The notes beneath the pieces were generated by a model. That model did not search any database, was not told where the DNA came from, and saw nothing but the letters and a program-made list of their open reading frames with translations. The translations under genes were made by a program, and so were the position numbers. From Byssothecium circinans (Eukaryota > Ascomycota > Dothideomycetes > Pleosporales > Massarinaceae), in NCBI GenBank assembly GCA_010015675.1, contig ML977011.1, forward strand, positions 446,158 through 461,355: 15,198 nucleotides of DNA, in the 5' to 3' direction. Below, piece after piece: positions 1 to 7,217 of this stretch (position 1 is the first letter of the stretch; the number at the start of each line of letters is the position of its first letter).

Positions 1-324
1 AATTTTAGTGCTAATAGGTGTATTATATATATATAAACTAGCTCTAAAGTTATTATAACTTATTTAGCTAGTTTAGTAGGTATTTATACGCTATATACTA
101 AAAGTGACCTAGTATTCTCTAAACCTATATAGCTTACTAATCTATTAGAAATCCTAGAATATTTTTTCATAATCCCTTATATCTGTATTATATATATCTG
201 TATTTAAAATTTCAGCTTAATAGCTCTTATATTTAGATTGTTATTAAGATAATACAGTTTGATTTTCCTTGCTAAGCAAAAGTGGCCGTCTAGGTGGTTT
301 GGCCGTCTCGGTGGTGGAATACGT
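1..324. mobile_element. Pogo/Fot1-like element, right end only
   Basis: The segment ends in a terminal repeat (about 282-324) whose outermost bases read ACGT next to a TA at 325-326, the usual target of pogo/Fot1 elements. Read inward, the repeat begins ACGTATTCCACCACCGAGAC and holds two imperfect 17-bp units built on ACCACC(G/T)AGACGGCCA. The element at 15126 has the same ACGTA start, the CACCACCGA block and a related inner GATTTTC stretch, so the two probably belong to one subfamily. Bases 1-281 are AT-rich with no recognisable coding; they include TATATCTGTATT twice near 178-207. Whether all of 1-281 is this element's interior cannot be told, because its left end lies outside the window. 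Confidence 0.6.
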
Positions 325-1929
325 TACACCTCTTAGAGAAATTTTAAAAAAAATTCCTGCAAAAAGACAAACTATTAATAAAGCATGCACGCCTATTATA
401 GATAGCCTATTACGAAAACAACTACCTAACACACCTATCTAAGAAATAAGGAGTAAGTTAGTTTTTAATAAACTAAAGAAGTTAAAAAACTAGGATGCTA
501 CTAAGGATAAGATTACGCTAGTAAGAGCATTCTTACAACAACCCTATACAACGTACGACACCTAGACCTACTAGTTTATTAATTAAAAGTAGAGGTGCGC
601 GTACATAGATGCAGGCTTATAGTACTTGTAGATAGCAGAGCTATATAGACAATTATCTTCCTATAAGTAGTAAAAAAATATAATATACCTTATTAAAATA
701 AGGAACGTTTAATATAAGTAGTATTAGCTAACAACAGACTAATATCCTACGGCAACGGATTCTTAAGGCTAGAAACCTAAAAAGTATTATTCTACGTACT
801 TAAAATTAAAGATACGACATCTTTTAACATCATAGATTTTAGTAAAGAAGACATGTTAATTAGTTATAATTAGCTTAAAAAGCATAATCCTACTATTAAC
901 TAGTAGGAAGGAACAATGTTTAGCTAAGAACCTACACGCAAGATTGCTAGAATATGACATAGAAAATTAAGCCTAGCAATTTAAAACTTACCTAGTTAAA
1001 CTAAATGAATTAGCAAGATATTATTTTATAAGATTAAAAAAATCTATAAAAAGGACCCTTTACAAATAAAAGTTATTTAAATACGGAGAGTTGCGCTTAT
1101 AAAGGACGAACCCTAACCTATAATACTACTAGAATACGAAGAGTTTTAAGATCTATTTAAAGAATAAAACGAAACCATATTACTAGACTACTAAGAGTAA
1201 GATTACGAGATTTATCTAAAAAAAGGCGTAAAGCTGCGCCTAAGACTAATATATCCACTTACACGAGACTAGTAGAAGAAACTGCGAACGTACATTAAAA
1301 AGAATGTAAAGTAAGGATATATATAGAAGAGTATAAGCTTAATAGCTTTACTAATTCTCTTTATCCTAAAGAAGAACAAAAAGCTGCGACTTTATATAAA
1401 TTATAGATAGTTTAACTATGTTATAAGAAAAAACTAGTACTTTTTTCCTTTAATTTAGGAACTTATAGACCGCCTCTAAAAAGTTAAGTAGATTACGAAA
1501 TTTAATATGCGAGACGGATTCTATTAAATACGGATAGCTAAGGGCTACGAATAGCTAATAGCTTTTAAGACCTAGTATAGTTTGTATAAATACATAGTTA
1601 TGCCCTTTAGATTAATAAACACGCTTGCAACGTTTTAGGCGCTCGTTAATAGAGTACTTTATGAATACTTAAATGTTTTTGTAACTACGTACCTAGACGA
1701 TATACTAGTATATACCTTAAAAATGCTTAAAGATTATATTAAACATATTAAAAAAGTGCTTAAGAAGCTTAAAAAGTACTAATTACTTTTATAACCTAAA
1801 AAATGCGAATTCTACGTTACAAAGACGGACTACTTAGGATTTATTATTTTAAGAAACGGCATTGCTATAGACCCAAAGAAAGTCAAAACTATAAAAAAAT
1901 AGCTAAAACTTAAGATAGTAAAAGACGTA
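325..1929 (+). pseudogene. Ty3/gypsy copy A: protease and reverse transcriptase fragment
   Basis: Degraded gypsy polyprotein. The protease active site is at 631-639, read as D-S-R in place of D-S/T-G, followed by the family's C-terminal pattern (DMLISYN, then LKKHNPTIN, about 850-900). Reverse transcriptase runs from about 1140 to 1929 in the same frame: RDGFY near 1510, VMPF near 1600, the catalytic YLDDILVY at 1690-1713, then KKCEFYVTKTDYLGFII near 1800-1845. Many TAG/TAA codons replace expected Trp or Gln, but the protease and RT share one frame with no indel, which is how RIP decays a gene. Upstream, about 326-600, the gag tail lies in a frame offset by -1. The left side is cut by a pogo end and the right side by the element at 1930; RNase H, integrase and LTRs are not seen. 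It matches copy B at 5146-5357 and 14863-15123. Confidence 0.85.
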
Positions 1930-1988
1930 ACGTAAAGCACCACCAAACTGCCTACACCACTAAACCGCCCATGATTCCTTGGCAACAC
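1930..1988 (+). repeat. Left terminal inverted repeat of the Fot1-like element
   Basis: Starts ACGTAAAGCACCACC and ends CTTGGCAACAC. It matches the reverse complement of 3720-3778 over 59 bp, with only C/T or G/A type differences, as expected if RIP has altered the two arms separately. It contains two tandem units of about 17 bp (CACCAC, then AAAC, then CGCCCA or its mutated form), a plausible transposase-binding array. Confidence 0.9.
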
Positions 1989-1992
1989 TAAC

Positions 1993-3697
1993 TTACTTAA
2001 CTTCATCGCCATTATCGTCCGCATCACTACTTGACATGATAAACTGAGTACTAGCCTCCGACTCAGAAGAACCCTCTTCATCTGCTTGACACGTTCTCGC
2101 GTTATGCCCAGCCTTACCGCAGTTGCCGCAGTGGCGAACACCTGGTTGTCGCACTTCGCGTTCACCCTCCACCCTCGCCCTCTTACGGTTCTGAACAGTT
2201 CCTCACGGTTCAGAACCAACCTGGTCTGCTGTAGGACCATACTCCATAGTGCCGCCCTTCTAAAGATACTTGCGCTTGCGTGTTTTTTGCTTAGTTACTA
2301 CTGCAAGTTGCTGTTTAAGCTCTTCAATGCGCGCCTTCATCAGCGCGCTACTATGCAGCATCAACTCAGCGCCTTTGACGAGCTGCGAAAGCCCACCCTA
2401 AGTCGTCCGTGGTGACTAAGTAATAGAATCACGTACTAGCTTTAACTGTGAGCTAAATTCGCGTGTATTACTTAGTGTTCTTGATTGCCACGGCGTCTCT
2501 AGTAGTAGGGGTCCTAGCGGGGTGCGTATACGCACATCAAGGCGATTAAGCACCACCTGCGCGTTCAGAGGGACTAGCCTTATTGCCTCAAAGGCCTTTC
2601 AACAGTTCTGAACCGTAAATACGCTTAAAAACGCGTCTTTAAAGGCTGGTAGGAACGCTTCCTTATTAACGTAAAAGACGTGTTAGCGCGCTAAGTTCCG
2701 AATAGTCTTAGAGTACTTGCGCTTAAGCGGCGAGAATAACACCACATCAAGCGGCTGAAGGATGTGTGATGAGTGCGCAGGCATACAAAGCGTAATAATC
2801 TTGTTGTCCTTGCAATAATCCTTAAAATCCTGATTTAGGTGGCTTTCGTGGCCATCTAAAATCAGCAACCGATAGACGCTGATAGTTCTCGCCTTTGTAT
2901 GCTCGTCAAAGTGCTTCAACCACGCGAGACTAAGCTCATTAGTTGTCTATCCATTCTCTAAGACTAAGAGCTTCTAATTGCGTGGTATATCGGCTTCCTA
3001 GTACCATAAAGAGATATGGACGCGTCCTTTGTATATAATGAATAGTGGGGTGAATGTACTATTTGAACATACTCTAGATATCTATCACCCACTCCTTATC
3101 ACCTGGCTGAACCGTTGTAGGCCTTTCTCGCTTCTCTGAGCCAGTAACTACTTTCATAGAGCTAATAACACCCATCTAAAAGCCAGTCTCATCGAAGTTA
3201 TATATATCATTATCATGTACGCCGTACTTCGCTTTAGTATCCTATACAAGCTTAAACCACGCGCTAACTACCTTAGGATCTTCCTGCAGTGCCCTCTAAC
3301 GGTCCTTTAAATGGTTCTAAACCATTCATAACTGTTCTAAACGGTTCACGAACCATTCTACCTAGTTAATGCCTACTTTCTTACCACCCCACTCGCGCAG
3401 TAGTTTATTCGCCATATCCAACACTTCGTCCAACGTAGGCGCGAATCCTCGCGAATCAAGGTCAAGGATATATAGGATAAGTGTTTCCTGCTCAGTCAAG
3501 GACAGTTTTGAACAGTTCGGTACCGTTTCTGGTCGAAACGGTATTCCTTTGGCGCGTTCGGTAAGGACGCGAGGCTTGACGTTAAAGGCCTCAGCAGCGC
3601 TTCGATAGCTTTGGAATTGGCCTCTATTGTATGCGCTAAGGGCAAGCTGTAGTCTGCCTTCGTGTTGGAGTCGTTCAGACCTTTGTTATTGAGGCAT
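1993..3697 (-). pseudogene. Fot1/pogo-family DDE transposase, frameshifted
   Basis: Cut-and-paste transposase. The ATG at 3697 opens a frame with a Psq/CENP-B type helix-turn-helix (GRLQLALSAYNRG, then SAAEAFNVK), then LTEQETLILYILDLDSRGF, the linker that precedes the DDE domain in this family. Catalytic aspartates lie in NFDETG (codon 3191-3193), LILDGHESH (2854-2856) and LQPLDVV (2746-2748), so the DDD triad survives. The C-terminus has a CCHC zinc knuckle, CGNCGKAGHNARTC (about 2090-2135), and an acidic Ser/Glu/Asp tail ending in TAA at 1993-1995. The frame changes between GDKEWV (about 3090) and LFIIYKGR (about 3045), so a 1-nt indel lies there; several TAG codons and a TGA also interrupt it. 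The family's usual length is about 540-570 residues, which fits. Confidence 0.88.
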
Positions 3698-3719
3698 TTT
3701 CGTGTTGAAGATGGAGTTG

Positions 3720-3778
3720 GTGTTGCCAAGGAATCATGGGCGGTTCAGTGGTGTGGGCGGTTTAGTAGTACTTTACGT
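3720..3778 (-). repeat. Right terminal inverted repeat of the Fot1-like element
   Basis: Partner of 1930-1988. Read from the outer end it begins ACGTAAAGTACTACT, where the left arm has ACGTAAAGCACCACC; all differences are transitions. It is followed directly by the TA at 3779-3780. Confidence 0.9.
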
Positions 3779-3780
3779 TA

Positions 3781-5357
3781 ACTAAAATAGCAATATAGTA
3801 ATAATAGACAAAGTCTAATAAAAAAAGCAGTTTAATAAAGGTAAAGAAAGATAGCTAGATAGCTTAACCTACGAACAATACTAAGAATGCTTTAAGAAGA
3901 AGGCCTATCTTTAATATAGTAAAGTAGGACACTTCCGTAGAAACTACCTAAAGAACTAAGGCTAGGCTAGCAAGCTTAAAATAGTTAAAATTAGGATAAT
4001 TAAGTTTAAAGTAATAAGACTTAAAGAGGAAGAACTAGAAGTACTACGTTAGTAGCTTACTCTTTACCTACCTTTAGAACTAGGTTAAGTAGAACCCTTT
4101 AATAATAACGTTAGTAATAAGGATCCTACTTTATCCCCTAAGAAGCTCTAAGAGTTAGAGATGTTATGCTTAAGCTAAAGTCTAGCTAAAAATAAGGTAC
4201 TAAACTAAGTAGTTTAACTATAGCTAGATACTAAAGTATACTAGAGATACGCTAGCACTATATACGAAGGACTAGCTTGCGTTATACCTGTACTAGTGTA
4301 CGGTAAGAAAGCTAGTAAAATAATAGTAGAAGCTATACAACTTTAAGGCCTATATATTATAAGGGAATATATTAGAGTAGAGGTACTTAAGAAAGATTTT
4401 TACTAAAAGGTTAATTAGTATTACTGCTAAGTAGACTAGTGCCTTTACTATAAACATAAATAAAATAAAGTAAAATAATAGCCTAGGCGGATATTATATA
4501 TTATAATTTTAGATAAAGACTATCTAGTAGCGGCCTACTATACTTATTACTTTAGCAATTAGCAATAGCAACACAAACGCGTTAGATAGCATAAATGCTA
4601 CGATAAGCATTGCTAAACATATTAGCTAAGTAAGCATGTTATAAAATATTAGCTAGTAGGATTAATAGATAGTAATATACTAAATTATAAAATTAAGGAC
4701 TATTAATATTAATACCCTTTAAGACACCCTATAGACTAAAAGCATAAAGAAGTAAACTAAGAATAATATAAAATAATCCTTAATTATATATACTACATGC
4801 TCTGCCAGGAAGAAGCTATGTAAGATAAAAAAAGTTAAAATTATAAGCTACTTATTTTAAAGGAATGCTTAAATAAGGACTGTAAACACTATGCACTCCT
4901 TACCCTTCCTCGCAAATCTAAAAAAAATGCTTGCTAGAGGAAATATAGCAATTCTTTTAAACATTAGCAAATAATGCTAGATAAATAATATTAGGAATAA
5001 GTAGCCTATAGTAATAAACTAGTAACTATAACCTAAGCTTCTATAAGGCTAGAAACCCTACTACTTAATAATATTTTATAAACTATTAAAGTAGAAAGCT
5101 ATAATAGTTTACATTATAAATAGTGCTTTAATAACATATATCTAGTATACCTCTTAAAGAAACTTTAAAAAAAATTCTTGCAAAGGAACGAGCTAGCAAT
5201 AAAGCATGTACGTATGTTATAGACAGCCTGCTATAAAAATAGCTACTTAACGCACCTATCTAAAAAATAGGGAGTAAAAAAGTTTTTAATAAAACTAAAA
5301 AAGTTAAAAAACTAAAATGCTACTAAAGATAAAGTTACGCTAGTAAAAGTATTTTTA
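3781..5357 (+). pseudogene. Ty3/gypsy copy B: gag region with zinc knuckle
   Basis: RIP-degraded gag. At 3906-3947 a CCHC knuckle is recognisable in the pattern Y-L-stop-Y-S-K-V-G-H-F-R-R-N-Y: all three cysteines now read Tyr (TGY to TAY), only the His is left, and the stop sits where Gln is usual. The frame stays free of detectable indels from there to 5357, interrupted only by RIP-type stops. Between the knuckle and the homologue of copy A's 325-535 (here 5146-5357) lie about 1.2 kb coding for an unrecognised segment with Cys/His-containing patches, including HKCYDKHC near 4590 and KECLNKDCKHYA near 4860. The left edge abuts the Fot1-like element at a TA; the right edge is the Helitron insertion point. 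The sequence is more AT-rich than copy A. Confidence 0.75.
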
Positions 5358-5363
5358 AGATCC

Positions 5364-5391
5364 TTCTAATTTTCGTAAACGGGAATTAGAA
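5364..5391 (-). other. Helitron 3'-terminal hairpin
   Basis: TTCTAATT (5364-5371) pairs with AATTAGAA (5384-5391). On the plus strand the stem extends through T-G, T-G, C-G and G-C to a TAAA loop, giving 12 pairs; on the element's own strand the two T-G pairs are C-A mismatches. Restoring two G-to-A changes would give a perfect stem. A hairpin a few bases from the 3' end is a standard Helitron termination signal. Confidence 0.7.
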
Positions 5392-5584
5392 TTTGCGGAG
5401 CGATTTATCACTTGGGGTAGAGAAGAAGAGTAGTTACGCAATAAAGCTTTTTTATTCAGATAGTTAAGCTACCTATCCTAGCTAGTATGCTAGAAACCTT
5501 CCGTGTTCCAGTCCATTATAACTCCTTAAATTGAGTAGTATAGAAAGCTATACTTTGCAGATAATATCCATTTAACGCTAGTAG

Positions 5585-6401
5585 TCATGCCTCATACCGC
5601 CTAATACCCTTGAGCTTGACATGTAGGAGATAGGTAGCATAGTAAGATACAGTATTAGGCGGGCAAGTCCTGCAGAATCTTGCTGTATAGAGCAAGAATC
5701 TTGCCAACATAGATAACATGCTTAACGTCCTTGGCTTGAATAGTGACGCGCTTCCCATGGATAGCACTAAGGTTTGTAGCTAGGCACTATTGTTAGTAGA
5801 GGCTAATACTATACGAATTAGACTAATACCTTGCAAGATGTCTACTAGGAAGGCCTTAGCAGCAGCCTATAAGGCGTCTAAAGCCCTAGACTGGAAACGG
5901 GACACAGGGTCACCATTTCTCTCTTAATTATTCTGCAGCACCTCGCGAACTAATCTCCTAAATGGCGCTACTAGAATCAAGTCACCTAGAGTCTTCTAGT
6001 AGAAACAGATCTCTGCTAGAGCAAAGGCTAATACTAGTATTAGTCTAGCTGTAGTAATATAGGTCAAAAACTTACTATTAGGCTTGCGACGCCTAATGCG
6101 AGGGCCTCCCTTGCTAGGGCCTTTATAGATAGGAGCACGCTCCTTCTGCATGGCGTAGCTTATTAGCTTCCGTGTTAGCGGCGGCGACCCTCCCTTCTTC
6201 TTGCGACCCTCATATGGGTTCGTGCCAGTATTAGTAGGAAGCTTCTTCTAGCCTTTCTTACGAGGACCCAAAGCTAGACACAGTTAACATGTGGCTAATA
6301 CTAAGACTAATACCTAGCCTACCTTAGGCGCTATTACCCTTGCCAGCTCTGCCACGAGGAGCCTTTGCAGGCAGCTTGCCTTGATTCTTCTTAGCGGCCA
6401 T
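5585..6401 (-). pseudogene. Histone H3-like (CenH3-like) gene carried by the Helitron
   Basis: Four exons splice in frame: 6401-6323, 6273-6076, 6015-5830 and from 5779. Introns are 6274-6322, 6016-6075 (donor GTAAGT) and 5780-5829 (branch CTAAC). After an unusually long, Lys/Arg/Pro-rich tail of about 92 residues comes a full histone fold: KPNTEICFYQKT (alpha-N), LILVAPFRRLVREVLQ (alpha-1), RFQSRALDAL-Q-AAAKAFLVDI (alpha-2), then ATNLSAIHGKRVTIQAKD (loop 2 and start of alpha-3). Canonical H3 reads YQKST, PFQRLVREIAQ, RFQSSA and DTNLCAIHAKRVTIMPKD. Loop 1 is five residues longer than in H3, as tends to occur in centromeric H3 variants. Five in-frame TAG/TAA codons interrupt it, two of them exactly at Gln residues conserved in H3 (YQK and the ALQ of alpha-2). 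The C-terminus is uncertain: either read-through past 5726, or a fourth intron joining KD to LKGIRRYEA and TGA at 5585-5587. The role in the element is unknown. Confidence 0.85.
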
Positions 6402-6505
6402 GATGGTATGTTATAAGATATATGAAAGAAAATAAGGTAGACGTAAACTAACTACTTTTTAATTAGAAAACAGACGGAAAACCAATAACATTGACAGTGA
6501 AAGTG

Positions 6506-6548
6506 AAAGTAAGAAATAAGAATAGTAAAAGTAAGAAATAGGAATAGT
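6506..6548 (+). repeat. Two-copy 22-bp tandem repeat
   Basis: AAAGTAAGAAATAAGAATAG at 6506 recurs at 6528 with one A/G difference. It lies in the divergent intergenic region, about 105 bp upstream of the H3-like start codon. Confidence 0.8.
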
Positions 6549-6657
6549 GACAGTACGTAAGGAAGTCAAAATTAGTAGGTAATAGAAGGGGAAATTATAG
6601 GGGAGTATACACATAGAAAGGCTAATACTAAGCCTAATACTTTAGTTATAGCTATAC

Positions 6658-6703
6658 TGCAGCTGCAAAGCTTTGCGACTATAAAGACAGCAAAATCGCA
6701 AAG
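6658..6703. promoter_or_regulatory. Cluster of overlapping palindromes
   Basis: TGCAGCTGCA (6658-6667) overlaps GCAAAGCTTTGC (6665-6676); CTTTGCGA (6671-6678) then pairs with TCGCAAAG (6696-6703). All are exact. Dyads of this kind between divergent promoters suit a dimeric transcription factor; the factor is not identifiable from sequence. Confidence 0.5.
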
Positions 6704-7217
6704 ATTGAGAGTTGTTAAAGTGCGGGGTAGTAGGTAAGCGCGAGAAGTAAGAAGGTAACGTGAAGGTGGCTAGTAAGGGTGAGCGGTAAAGGTAAGTAGT
6801 AAAGGTGAGGGCGCAAAGAGAAGTGAAATAAGAGAGAAAACATTACGTCAGCGAGAAAACCACGTATAAAGATGGGAAATGGCTTCTAAAGAGAGACTAA
6901 TACCTAACCTAATACTATAATTCTAGTATGTACTTATGCAGCTAACTAAGCTGCACACGCTCATGCCAGAATCATGTCATAAAGTGTTGGGCGCATTCAA
7001 CGCACACGATAGGCTGGTGATAATTTCCCGTGATTGCTACCTAGCCCTACTTTTAATTTCGTGTAACTATAAACAAACTTATTGCTGAAAATTTGCCACT
7101 TAATACTACTTCCTATATACTTCTTATACAACGTCTACGCACTACACGCAACTTTGCCCTACTACTAAATAACGCCTAATACCTACCTAATACATCCTGC
7201 TAAGCCCTCTCGCTGCA

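Larger units (their letters stand above)
1930..3778 (-). mobile_element. Full-length Fot1/pogo-like DNA transposon
   Basis: This 1849-bp element is flanked by TA on both sides (1928-1929 and 3779-3780) and bounded by 59-bp terminal inverted repeats, close to the size of classic Fot1. It contains one degraded transposase on the minus strand. It is clearly richer in G+C than the gypsy sequence around it and carries fewer RIP-type stops, so it is probably younger. The flanks do not rejoin: gypsy reverse transcriptase lies to the left and gypsy gag to the right, so it does not sit in a simple insertion site. Confidence 0.9.
6402..7217. promoter_or_regulatory. Divergent intergenic region between the H3-like gene and the unknown gene
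   Basis: 816 bp separate two start codons facing away from each other (6401 minus, 7218 plus), so both promoters must lie here. It has no recognisable coding. It contains a 22-bp tandem repeat (6506-6548), overlapping palindromes (6658-6703), a further dyad TGCAGCT-aacta-AGCTGCA (6937-6955), a purine-rich stretch on the plus strand (about 6735-6840) and three paired CTAATAC motifs (6622-6640, 6895-6916, 7176-7193). Promoter function is inferred from position. Confidence 0.55.

Noticed and set aside
244..432. Minus-strand open frame of 62 codons
   Set aside because: It runs across the pogo terminal repeat into gypsy sequence, so it joins two unrelated elements.
1830..2240. Open frame of 136 codons on the minus strand
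   Set aside because: It crosses the end of the Fot1-like element into gypsy sequence and is out of frame with the transposase, whose zinc knuckle and stop define the true frame.
2086..2415. Open frame of 109 codons on the plus strand
   Set aside because: It is antisense to the transposase C-terminus and has no recognisable features.
3496..3729. Minus-strand frame starting MATPTPSS
   Set aside because: The neighbouring frame from 3697 encodes the helix-turn-helix and LTEQETLILYILDLDSRGF expected of this family, so this one is a shadow.
3779..5357. Simple continuation of gypsy copy A after the Fot1-like insertion
   Set aside because: The sequence after 3780 is gag with a zinc knuckle, not the rest of reverse transcriptase, and it matches the upstream part of copy A again at 5146-5357.
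5364..5391. Intrinsic transcription terminator
   Set aside because: The hairpin sits at the Helitron 3' tip in a eukaryotic context; the Helitron end signal explains it better.
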